Positions 45,249 through 53,154 of a stretch of 64,000 nucleotides of DNA are shown in pieces. Each line of letters opens with the position of its first letter. Within the stretch, counting starts at the first letter, position 1. Source of the DNA: an uncultured Clostridia bacterium (GTDB lineage Bacteria > Bacillota > Clostridia > Christensenellales > UBA3700); the NCBI GenBank assembly GCA_947038565.1, contig CAMQWP010000005.1, positions 52,943 through 116,942 on the forward strand, in the 5' to 3' direction. The position numbers and the translations under genes are program-made. The notes below the pieces were generated by a model, which searched no databases, was not told the origin of the DNA, and saw only the letters and a program-made list of their open reading frames with translations.

Positions 45249-45276
45249 AAGGCTAATCATATGATTGGCTTTTTTC
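45249..45276 (+). terminator. Terminator-like hairpin
   Basis: AAGGCTAATCAT faces ATGATTGGCTTT with two wobble pairs and is followed by T residues. Confidence 0.6.
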
Positions 45277-45390
45277 TTTGTTGAAAATGGGGAGATTTCG
45301 ATTGATATAATCATGCCAGAGTAAACTGAAAAAACACAGTACTCAAACAGCTACTATACGCTTTGATATAGTATATATACAAATATTAGA

Positions 45391-45420
45391 AAGCCACGCT
45401 TTGATTAGGCGTGGCTTTTG
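45391..45420 (+). terminator. Terminator before the recombinase unit
   Basis: AAGCCACGC pairs with GCGTGGCTT around TTTGATTAG, followed by T residues. Confidence 0.85.
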
Positions 45421-45523
45421 CTTGTAGTATAAGTTATAAAAGAATTATTTCTAGTAGGAGTTTTGGTTAAGATAAACTAGCATTGAAGTATTGAATCGCA
45501 ATATGAAAAAAAGGGGGATTAGA

Positions 45524-45637
45524 ATGATGAGTGATGAGAGTAAAAAAGAAGTAATAGCAAGAGCAATATATAGATTATTGTATCAAAAAGGATTGCTTAG
45601 TAGAGATGAATTTGAAGAGTTGAGTAAGAGTGATTAG
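45524..45637 (+). CDS. Small conserved protein upstream of the recombinases
   Basis: 37 codons: MMSDESKKEVIARAIYRLL, YQKGLLSRDEFEELSKSD. AAGGGGG lies 6 bases before the first ATG. The helix-turn-helix pattern of a short helix, a LLS/T turn and a second helix with DEFEEL is the one seen in SHOCT-like small proteins and in tiny genes that sit before serine recombinases of Firmicutes elements. It may assist or regulate the recombinases; no direct evidence. Confidence 0.6.
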   Translation: MMSDESKKEVIARAIYRLLYQKGLLSRDEFEELSKSD

Positions 45638-45714
45638 TTGTAAAATACATTGCCGATAGTAGTTGATTATAACGAAAATCTATGGTAACATGGACATGAT
45701 AGGGAGGTGATTAT

Positions 45715-47490
45715 ATGAAAGCATGTGCGTATATTAGAGTCAGCACGAGGAATGATGGGCAAGATAGTAGCTACAAAACGCAATATGAATATTGGCATGA
45801 TAAACTTAGTAGTGATGACTGCGAACTAACTGATATATATTTTGACAGAATGAGTGGTTATAGCATGGCAAAACGTGGAGGACTACAACAGCTTATTAAA
45901 GATGCTAAGCAGAAGAAGTTTGATGTTGTGTATACGAAGTCTATATCCAGGCTGTCAAGGAACATGGTAGAGCTGTTGGCGTTGATAAATGAGTTCAGGG
46001 ATTTGGGTATATACTTTGTATTCGAGAAAGAAAATTTAAATACGAAAAGTGCTAAAACACAATTTTTAATAAGTATCATTGGTAGAATAGGCGAAGAAGA
46101 AAGGTTGTCGGTGTCAAAAAATCTTAAGTGGACATTCAAGAAGATGTTCGAGTCAGGAGAACCAAGATGGAGTTTCAAAGGCTGTTATGGATATAAAGCA
46201 AGCAGAGATAGCAATGATAATTGTGTGATGGAAATTAACAAGGATCAAGCCGAAGTAGTTAGGATCATATATGAAATGTATGCCTCAGGTCAAGGCAGTC
46301 ACAAAATATATATATGGCTAAAAGATAATATGATAAAGAGTCCCAGAGGTCTTGACATCTGGGACTCTTCCTATATCAACAGTATATTGCGTGATGTCAA
46401 ATACAAGGGGGATTTAGTATTGCAGACGAAGGTTATGATAAAAGGTCGGAGCGTTAAGAATAAATTAGAGAAACCGATAGCTCCAATGTATTATATAGCG
46501 AATAATCATGAGCCTATTATTCAGCCAGAGCTATTTGAGAAAGTGCAGAGAATGTTGGACAGTGCAAAACATCACAATCAAATAGGGAAAGATGTGACAC
46601 ATGGTTATTTTCATCGACGTGTTAAATGTGGCGTATGTGGCAAGTATTGTAGCGAGCGAAAAAAAGAAAATGAGAAATATTACTATTGCTGCTATTCCAC
46701 AAAAAAAATAACTGACTGCAACGTTGCCCAAGTGCCAGAGAGAAAGCTGATAAAATATTTCAAAGATGCGTATGAAATAGCAAGGGTATATGACGGACAA
46801 TCGCAACACCAAAAAGATATGAAAAGTAAATTAAATAACTGTCTAGAGTATGAGAGGTCTTTAGAGCGACAGTATGTTAATAGAGTATTGAATGAAGATT
46901 ATTATAGGAAGGAAAAAGGCAGTTTGACAAAAGAAATTGAGGAGCTAGAGAAGATTATTAACAAATGCCCTCAACAACAAAAATTTATTGAATATAAGCA
47001 AGATAATATAGGAATATTAATAGACAACTATCTTGACAGCGTAATTAATCTACCTAACAACAAAATTGAGATTGTGTTTAAGAACGGGTATGTATTCAGA
47101 GCGACATACGGCTATAAAAGCAGAACGAATCAGCAAAAAGATATCGACTGTGCCTTGTTAGAAGATAAAGTTTGGTGTGATGAAATTAATAAGGGATATA
47201 AAAGCAATAAAAACAATGGGTATTGTTTTACTGCTAGAAATCAGGTGCAAGGCGTAACTCGAAACTTTAGAATTGCGTATGAGCGAGTATTTAGTTTGTA
47301 CAAAGAAGCTGAAGAATGGTATATAAGAGAGTTTGGGACAGAAAGTATTGATAAAATGGAGTTAAAGATGATTACCGTAAACAATGAAAAAATGGTAGGT
47401 GAAGTTGCATTTTATAAAGCTACATATATGTTTGATTACATAGGTGGAGAAAATAGTAAACAGAGGGGCGTATGGCAGAGAAGAAAGTAA
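45715..47490 (+). CDS. Large serine recombinase 1
   Basis: 591-aa site-specific recombinase. Residues 1-150 are the resolvase catalytic domain with the nucleophile Ser in AYIRVSTRNDGQ and the partner motif KSISRLSRNMVELL. A recombinase domain follows to about 265 (SHKIYIWLKDNM, ILRDVKYKGDLVL). Next is a zinc ribbon (CGVCGKYC and YYYCCYSTKKITDC), a coiled coil near 350-420, and an unusual C-terminal extension of about 120 residues with GVTRNFRIAYERVFSLYKEA that I cannot assign. GGGAGGTG precedes the ATG. It overlaps the second recombinase by 19 bases. Confidence 0.9.
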   Translation: MKACAYIRVSTRNDGQDSSYKTQYEYWHDKLSSDDCELTDIYFDRMSGYSMAKRGGLQQLIKDAKQKKFDVVYTKSISRLSRNMVELLALINEFRDLGIYFVFEKENLNTKSAKTQFLISIIGRIGEEERLSVSKNLKWTFKKMFESGEPRWSFKGCYGYKASRDSNDNCVMEINKDQAEVVRIIYEMYASGQGSHKIYIWLKDNMIKSPRGLDIWDSSYINSILRDVKYKGDLVLQTKVMIKGRSVKNKLEKPIAPMYYIANNHEPIIQPELFEKVQRMLDSAKHHNQIGKDVTHGYFHRRVKCGVCGKYCSERKKENEKYYYCCYSTKKITDCNVAQVPERKLIKYFKDAYEIARVYDGQSQHQKDMKSKLNNCLEYERSLERQYVNRVLNEDYYRKEKGSLTKEIEELEKIINKCPQQQKFIEYKQDNIGILIDNYLDSVINLPNNKIEIVFKNGYVFRATYGYKSRTNQQKDIDCALLEDKVWCDEINKGYKSNKNNGYCFTARNQVQGVTRNFRIAYERVFSLYKEAEEWYIREFGTESIDKMELKMITVNNEKMVGEVAFYKATYMFDYIGGENSKQRGVWQRRK

Positions 47491-49037
47491 TAATAATACC
47501 AAAGAAAACTAGGCATGAGTTATTTAACATAGAGAGCCGAAAGGAACGGCTAGCAGCATACTGTAGAGTGTCGACTGATAGCGAGGAGCAAGAAAGCAGT
47601 TACGAGTTGCAGGTGCAGTATTACACAAAGTTAATTAACTCGATGGATAATGCAGTATTAGTCAAAGTATATGCTGACGAAGGAATATCTGGCAAGTCAA
47701 TGAAGCATAGACCTCAGTTTATGGAGATGATAGACAACTGTATAAAAGGCAATATTGATAGGATATTGACTAAATCAATCTCGAGGTTTTCTCGTAATGC
47801 TATAGATTGTGTGTCACAAGTCAGGATGCTAAAAGATTTAGGGATAGCTGTTAAGTTCGAGAAGGAAGGACTAGACAGTTTAGAGCCAGGAACGGATCTG
47901 ATACTGTTGGTAATGAGTTCAATAGCAGAAGAAGAGTCTAGGAGTATGTCTACGAATATGAAATGGACGATACAAAAGCGTTTTGCTGAAGGTAAGATCA
48001 TGAACTTACCTAAGTATTTTCTGGGGTATAGGCTATCTAGCAAGGGCGAGTTATATATTGTTCCGTCAGAGGCGCAAATAATACGAAGAATTTATGATGA
48101 GTATGTGCAGGGGTATTCAATAGACAAAATAGCTATAGGGCTAATGAAAGATTGTATATTATCGCCAAGAGGACTTGAGAACTGGGCAACGAAAACGATC
48201 AAGAGTATTCTCAAAAACGAAAAGTATAAAGGCGATTTGTTATTGCAAAAAACATATAATCCTGATTTTCTATCCAAACGGGTAGTTAATCAAGGGCAAG
48301 TTCAACAATATTTTATAGAAGACAATCATCCTGCTATAGTGTCTAAAGAAGTATTTGCTAAGGCACAGGAAATGCTAGATGAAAGAACCAAAATACGAAG
48401 TTTCTCTAACTCGGGGCATGGACGATATAGTTGTAAGTATCCTCTTAGTGGCAGAATATATTGCAGTGAATGTGGGTCGAAGTATAGGCGATACACAGGC
48501 ATATATGCAAAAGGCGAGAAGAAGTTCGCATGGGTGTGTATTAATCACAAGCTGAGAGCTGACAGTTGCTCGGCAAAGCCAGTCAAAGAAGATGTGATCA
48601 TGAATCATTTGATAGAACAAGTAGAAGACTATATTGGAGATAAGGAAGTATTCAATAATAAAATACTGGCACGAATGAACAATGTGCTAAATGACAAATA
48701 CGCCATAAAACAAGCAAAAGTTGACTGCGATATAGAGAAGTTAGAGCAAGACTTGCTAAACAATAATAAGCAGTTTAGGTTGCAGAAAATAAACTATGAA
48801 GAATATGAAAAGAAAAACGCTGAAATAGAAAACGAAATTCATAAAAGGTATAATGATAGAGAGCTAATTATAATAGATCAGAAGGAGCTTGTTAGTAAAG
48901 AAGAAAGATTGATGAAGATAAAAGATATCATACTAGGGGAAAATTATTTAACTGAAGACTTGGATAGTTTGATGCGATTGATAGTGGATAAAATAATAAT
49001 AGGCGATGACAAGTCGGTGAACATAATTTTCGCTTAA
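47472..49037 (+). CDS. Large serine recombinase 2
   Basis: 521-aa recombinase. The catalytic Ser is in AAYCRVSTDSEEQESSYELQ, with SISRFSRNAIDCVSQVRML behind it. It continues with the recombinase domain (YSIDKIAIGLMKDCI, ILKNEKYKGDLLLQKTY), a zinc ribbon (YCSECGSKYRRYTG and CINHKLRADSC) and a coiled coil up to 470. Start inside the end of recombinase 1, after AGAGGGG, means both are made together. Pairs of this kind (for example CcrA/CcrB of SCCmec) can act jointly in integration and excision. A perfect terminator follows at once, as at many element ends. Confidence 0.9.
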   Translation: MAEKKVIIIPKKTRHELFNIESRKERLAAYCRVSTDSEEQESSYELQVQYYTKLINSMDNAVLVKVYADEGISGKSMKHRPQFMEMIDNCIKGNIDRILTKSISRFSRNAIDCVSQVRMLKDLGIAVKFEKEGLDSLEPGTDLILLVMSSIAEEESRSMSTNMKWTIQKRFAEGKIMNLPKYFLGYRLSSKGELYIVPSEAQIIRRIYDEYVQGYSIDKIAIGLMKDCILSPRGLENWATKTIKSILKNEKYKGDLLLQKTYNPDFLSKRVVNQGQVQQYFIEDNHPAIVSKEVFAKAQEMLDERTKIRSFSNSGHGRYSCKYPLSGRIYCSECGSKYRRYTGIYAKGEKKFAWVCINHKLRADSCSAKPVKEDVIMNHLIEQVEDYIGDKEVFNNKILARMNNVLNDKYAIKQAKVDCDIEKLEQDLLNNNKQFRLQKINYEEYEKKNAEIENEIHKRYNDRELIIIDQKELVSKEERLMKIKDIILGENYLTEDLDSLMRLIVDKIIIGDDKSVNIIFA

Positions 49038-49041
49038 TAAT

Positions 49042-49079
49042 AAATAAGGGTACTAGATAGTTATCTAGTACCCTTATTT
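49042..49079. terminator. Bidirectional terminator between recombinase 2 and the transposase
   Basis: Perfect 17-bp stem (AAATAAGGGTACTAGAT with its exact complement) and a 4-base loop AGTT. A-rich and T-rich flanks allow it to work in both directions, for the recombinase on + and the broken transposase on -. Confidence 0.92.
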
Positions 49080-50385
49080 TAGTTGTTTTCACAATGAGTC
49101 TTAAGCATAGTCAGCTGGTCCCTCACGATAGATAGTCTTTCGGCATTTTCAGCTTTCAAATACCTATTTTTTTGAGCTACGGGCAGAATGTCTGTAATAT
49201 CGAAGTTGTTTACTGCGTTTGGTTTATTAAGTAGCAATGTTAAGTATGGTATAGGGTTAATGAATTTACCGTCTGGATTATTGTAAATACGCCTTGTGGT
49301 CAAGATTAAGTCGATGGTAAAACGAAACGGAATCAGTAGTCAATTTAATTTAAATACGCTCAAGGGCTAGTATGGGCGAGATGAAATAGCTGACTCTATC
49401 AAGGATAACTCGTCCAAAACAATCAAGTTTTCTGCTTTTGATACTTGAAATTTCTAGTGGTATAAAAGGCAATGTATTAAGTGCATTGATGTCATCAAAG
49501 TGCAAGTCGCATATGTTTGTTCTTAGTTTGTAATGCTCTCTATCATGCAGTCCTGCACTTTTAATTAGCAGTTCTTTATTATATGTTGTCATGCTGTACA
49601 TAGTAGGGACAGGTACTAGTAGGTTGCATCGTATATATCTAATCGCTGTTTCAACGCTGCCTTTCTCGTTACATTTATTAGGTGCACAGAATACTTCTTT
49701 GAAGTTATAGTGAAGATTAAATCTTGTGAATAAGTCTGAGTAATGTCTAGAAAGTGTAGCTTTCTTAACAACACGCACAAGTGCAGCATCGTTATCAAAC
49801 CATATGGTATGGTGCACTCCACCAATGTACTCAAAAAATATTTCTTAAAGCAAGGAATACGCATTCTGAGTTCTTCGCTTTCATTAGCTGGCAATAGCTA
49901 GCGTTTGAGTATGGAAATGTCATAACACAGAAGTATCCTAATAGCTTATTGTTTTTATATGTATAAGAACATTCGCCAAAGTCGACTTGTGCTTCTCCTG
50001 CTGGGTGAGTGAGAGGTAGAAAACCATTATGTAGTTGATATACTTCATTCTTAAGTGTTATGACATATTTGTTTATAGAATTGTAAGACAGTTTGAATCC
50101 TTCGCATGTGTCCTTTAGTCTTGCGTGAATACGAGTTGAAGTATGGCGTTGTTTAGTGTGGTGTCGCCTATCTTCCTCTAGCCACCCAACGATGATATCC
50201 TTATATTCTGCAGCAGCAAGATTGTTTGATTTCTTCAATTTGACATCGGTATTGAAGTCAGACATTTTGAGGTATTTGTATACTGTGTTTTTGCTCAGTT
50301 CAAGTTTTCTGCTTATATATTTAACCGAGTAAAATTGGTCAAAGTGCATTTTCTTTATTTTTGATATGGTTTTAATATCTAGCAT
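49079..50385 (-). pseudogene. istA: IS21-family transposase IstA, broken
   Basis: On the minus strand the N-terminal 184 codons (50385 to 49831) give a helix-turn-helix (YISRKLELSKNTVYKYLK) and the first catalytic Asp in GEAQVDFGE. The frame ends at TTT TGA. One base further the other frame continues with EYIGGVHHTIWFDND (second Asp) and CNEKGSVETAIRYIR (Glu), ending at 49350. A third piece (49303-49079) resembles the IstA C-terminus (YLTLLLNKPNAVNN). So at least two disruptions are present. The first lies at a run of six A on the + strand (49833-49838). No istB gene is present. An AAGGAG site precedes the start. Confidence 0.78.
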
Positions 50386-50539
50386 AATTATCTCCTTAGT
50401 AATGTAATGATAAATATATTATAATGCAATTTACTGAAAAATAACTATTATATTAAACTTTTGATATATTATCATCATAGCAACGCAGAAATTATGGTAT
50501 ATTAATCGCTGATAATTTATGCTAATTCTGGCTAAGTTA

Positions 50540-50589
50540 TTGACATTTTTCGGTTAAAGTGATATAGTACTTGTATAACAACCGAAAAA
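50540..50589 (+). promoter_or_regulatory. Sigma-A promoter with a 10-bp inverted repeat
   Basis: TTGACA (50540), 17 bp, TATAGT (50563). TTTTTCGGTT (50546-50555) and AACCGAAAAA (50580-50589) are perfect inverted arms around the -10 box. The layout matches an operator overlapping a promoter. Confidence 0.65.
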
Positions 50590-50647
50590 TTAAAACTAAA
50601 TATCAAAAACAAAGAGTTCAGTTTTCACGGAAGATTGAACTCTTTTT
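50575..50647 (+). ncRNA. Candidate small RNA of about 73 nt
   Basis: A good promoter is followed within about 40 bases of its start by a perfect terminator hairpin, and no start codon with ribosome binding site lies between. The predicted product is therefore a short non-coding RNA, or the leader of a deleted gene. No known RNA family is recognised. Confidence 0.3.
50611..50647 (+). terminator. Terminator of the candidate small RNA
   Basis: Perfect 10-bp stem AAAGAGTTCA / TGAACTCTTT with a 15-base loop and a T tail. Confidence 0.8.
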
Positions 50648-50946
50648 ATATGCAAATTGACCTGATTACAACTATAAAATGACTTAAATTAAACCAAGAA
50701 CTGAACTTCTAAGCAAAAGTCCAGTTCCGTGTGAGTTATATGAAAATTAGCCAAATAGTGCATAAAATAGACTATTTATAGACAATATTGATGCTTTTAT
50801 GTCCTAGCAAAGACAGGATAATACAAATGATCCATCGAGTAATGGAAAATCCACTCGAAAAATACGACTTTTAGGTAATCATAAGCAGACCTTGTTTTTG
50901 GACCTTAATTGACCCTAATATATGTAAAACATGATGTAAATAAAAG

Positions 50947-50972
50947 AAAAGACCTATTAAAATAGGTCTTTT
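50947..50972 (-). terminator. Terminator of the tRNA-Ser gene
   Basis: AAAAGACCTATT and AATAGGTCTTTT form a perfect stem with loop AA; on the minus strand it follows the tRNA 3' end and continues into a T-rich stretch. Confidence 0.85.
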
Positions 50973-50978
50973 CTGCTT

Positions 50979-51069
50979 TGGCGGAGAAACCGGGATTTGA
51001 ACCCGGGCTACCGTTGCCAGTACTACACCCTTAGCAGGGGCGCCCCTTCAGCCACTTGGGTATTTCTCC
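50979..51069 (-). tRNA. tRNA-Ser(GCU)
   Basis: On the minus strand the gene begins GGAGAAATACCCAAGTGGCT and ends with an encoded CCA. The acceptor stem GGAGAAA/TTTCTCC pairs fully. The anticodon stem-loop CCCCTGCTAAGGG gives anticodon GCT. The long variable arm (GTAGTACTGGCAACGGTAGC region) is the mark of serine tRNAs, and GGGTTCAAATCCC is the T arm. It reads AGC/AGU codons. Confidence 0.95.
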
Positions 51070-51081
51070 ATCAGCTTTAAC

Positions 51082-51110
51082 ATAATAACACATTAATTTA
51101 CATTTGTCAA
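51082..51110 (-). promoter_or_regulatory. Promoter of the tRNA-Ser gene
   Basis: On the minus strand TTGACA, 17 bp, TATTAT lies about 12 bases before the mature tRNA 5' end. Confidence 0.8.
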
Positions 51111-51305
51111 AATATTTAAGGTACTTTTTTAAATTATTTTTAAATTATTTTTATATGGTTAATTATCCGCACTAATTTTAAGATATTTATACAAATATCA
51201 CGCTATTAATGGATAATGCATGAATATAATGTTGAGTTGATTTATATCGTCGCGAGAGATTATTTTATGAAATAGATATAAAGTGATATTTTGCAATGAT
51301 ATTTA

Positions 51306-52046
51306 TTAAATATAAGACGACAAGTACTTGCTAATAGCGATATATCCGTCATTATTTATATGCAAACCTTCTATGGTATAATCTTTAATAAGACAGCCAT
51401 CATCATCGGTTAATATAGAATGAGTGTCTATATATTGTATGTTATGTCCCAAAAGAGCAAGTTTATTTACTACTTCTAGTATAAGAGTATTCACTTGTAA
51501 TATGTTCTGGTTAGTACGTGATTTTGTGCCAAAGTAAGAGTTTAGGTTGTCAAGTCTTAAGGTAGGGTAGATTGATTGAACTAATAGTTTTGGAGGGTTC
51601 TCCATGTGCAAAATATTATTGCATATTGCAGTAAAATTATTTATCAGTGTATCTTGACTAATGCCATGACCAATGTCATTTACGCCAATTAAGAGCACGA
51701 CAGTTGATGGCTCAAGATGCATAACATTTGATTGTAGCCTGTCTAGTACTTGAGCGGTTTCATTACTGCTAATGCCACGATTTATATATCCCTTGCCAGT
51801 AAAGTGCTTATCCAGATCATACATTTCTGTTATGCTATCTCCGAGAAATACAACCCCACCATGAGGCGTAGTACTAGCAATAGACGCATATTCATCCGCT
51901 TTAGCTTGCTGTTGTGGGAGCGAAGTCTGCAATGCACCACCATAGATGGTGATAGCAGTGAGTGCTGTAGCTGTAAGAATCACTAAAATTAAAACGAATC
52001 CGATAAATGAAAATAGTATTTTCTTGTTCCTAGTATAATTAAGCAT
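51306..52046 (-). CDS. SGNH/GDSL-family hydrolase, membrane-anchored
   Basis: 246-aa esterase-like protein. Residues 9-33 form an N-terminal membrane anchor or signal (ILFSFIGFVLILVILTATAL). The hydrolase domain shows block I VVFLGDSITEM with the catalytic Ser, block II glycine in INRGISSNETA, block III LLIGVNDIGHG with Asn, and block V with His in TIEGLHINNDGY. The usual Asp two residues before the His position is less clear (EGLH). It acts outside the membrane, probably deacylating a glycan or lipid. The start at 52046 follows AGGAGGT; an earlier in-frame ATG at 52079 lies upstream of that site. Confidence 0.85.
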   Translation of the reverse strand: MLNYTRNKKILFSFIGFVLILVILTATALTAITIYGGALQTSLPQQQAKADEYASIASTTPHGGVVFLGDSITEMYDLDKHFTGKGYINRGISSNETAQVLDRLQSNVMHLEPSTVVLLIGVNDIGHGISQDTLINNFTAICNNILHMENPPKLLVQSIYPTLRLDNLNSYFGTKSRTNQNILQVNTLILEVVNKLALLGHNIQYIDTHSILTDDDGCLIKDYTIEGLHINNDGYIAISKYLSSYI

Positions 52047-52127
52047 ACGACCTCCTTGTACTTTAATATATATTACCATAAAAACACCAATTAATCAAGA
52101 AAAAAAATTATAAATAAATATTCATGC

Positions 52128-52156
52128 TTGCGAAAGGCGTTATTCTATGCTATAAT
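52128..52156 (+). promoter_or_regulatory. Sigma-A promoter of the LUD gene
   Basis: TTGCGA, 17 bp, TATAAT with TGC before it (extended -10). It lies about 55 bases before the start codon. Confidence 0.75.
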
Positions 52157-52211
52157 TGTAATGATTAAGTATGAAATAAATATTTTTAATTAGATAACAG
52201 GAGTGAATAAA

Positions 52212-52802
52212 ATGCAAAAAGCAATAGACAACTTAAATAAAAGAGGATTTGAAGCAATATATGTAGAGAAAGCAAGCGAAGTACTTACGGTTATTGATAA
52301 ATACATTAGTAATGGTAGAAGTATAGGTATTGGTGGAAGTATGACAGTGAAAGAATTGGGCGTACAAGATCATTTAATTAATCGTGATTGCACTATATAC
52401 GGATTTGGGTATTATGATGCTGATGATTTGTATCAAAAAGCACATACGAGCGACTGGTACATATCTAGTGCGAATGCGATATGTGAGAGCGGTGATATAG
52501 TAAACATTGATGGTAGAAGTAATCGCATAGGAGCGATAGTTAGTGGCCCTAGGAATGTAATGATTATTGCGGGTGAAAACAAAGTAGTAAAAGACATTGA
52601 AGCAGGGATATACAGGACAAGAAACGTCGCAGCACCAAAAAATACTGTGAGACTAAACAGAGAAACTCCATGCCGATACACAGGAAAATGCAGTAATTGT
52701 AACAGTGCTGATACGATATGCAATAATACTTTGATACAGCATCATCCATCTAGTGGCAGTAGGGTAATTGTAATACTAGTAGGTGAAAGTTTAGGTTACT
52801 AA
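52212..52802 (+). CDS. LUD-domain protein (lactate utilisation, LutC-like)
   Basis: 196-aa protein of the LUD (formerly DUF162) family. SIGIGGSMTVKELGVQDHLI, the SSANAICESGDIVNIDGRSN stretch, RIGAIVSGPRNVMIIAGENK and a C-terminal cysteine group (CRYTGKCSNCNSADTICNN) are typical of the single-domain Firmicutes members. LutC acts with LutA/LutB in L-lactate oxidation, but stand-alone relatives have unknown roles; no lutA or lutB is near. The ATG at 52212 lies 8 bases after AGGAG; a GTG at 52203 overlaps that site. Confidence 0.85.
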   Translation: MQKAIDNLNKRGFEAIYVEKASEVLTVIDKYISNGRSIGIGGSMTVKELGVQDHLINRDCTIYGFGYYDADDLYQKAHTSDWYISSANAICESGDIVNIDGRSNRIGAIVSGPRNVMIIAGENKVVKDIEAGIYRTRNVAAPKNTVRLNRETPCRYTGKCSNCNSADTICNNTLIQHHPSSGSRVIVILVGESLGY

Positions 52803-53154
52803 AATGATATTATATTAATATAGATAACTATATATATATAAAGCTAATATGTATTACATGTATATGATACTCTGAATAGTAAAGAGTGATAGGCAACGTA
52901 CAAAATGAATAATAAATCAACATGTAATAAGTCGGGATAACATCTCGGCTTATTTATTTTTATTAAAGTTGGCATATTATCGGTAATTAAAGTCATAGAA
53001 TATAACATATAACACTAATTAAGTAGGCTTGTATGGAATAAATATTTGCTCAACTTAATAGCTTATACAGGTTTTGTGTTTGAAATAACGAAAAGTGTCA
53101 TATTGATGGACTTTTAGTAATATATTATAATTGACAAAGATTGGAGGGATAATG
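52803..53154 (+). other. Gene-free region between LUD gene and spoIVA
   Basis: It contains the terminator at 52926-52960 and an AT-rich upstream region of spoIVA. A sporulation promoter is expected but no clear match to the sigma-E consensus was found. Confidence 0.55.
52926..52960 (+). terminator. Terminator upstream of spoIVA
   Basis: AATAAGTCGGG pairs with CTCGGCTTATT using two wobble pairs, followed by a T-rich run. Confidence 0.75.

Larger units (their letters stand above)
45215..45523 (+). other. Gene-free region with two terminators
   Basis: About 300 bases holding hairpins at 45249-45276 and 45391-45420 and an AT-rich leader for the small gene at 45524. Nothing else is seen. Confidence 0.6.
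50386..50978. other. Gene-free region between the transposase and the tRNA gene
   Basis: It holds a promoter with flanking 10-bp inverted repeat and a terminator 50 bases later (see the ncRNA entry), an imperfect hairpin GAACTG/CAGTTC near 50699-50729, and the tRNA terminator. No protein gene is visible. Confidence 0.6.

Noticed and set aside
50979..51069. tRNA-Ser as integration site of the island
   Set aside because: No second copy of the tRNA 3' end was seen at the far side, and serine recombinases rarely use tRNA genes.
53060..53150. Sigma-E promoter for spoIVA
   Set aside because: CATATTGA near 53098 is only a partial match to the -10 consensus and no convincing -35 partner stands at the right distance.
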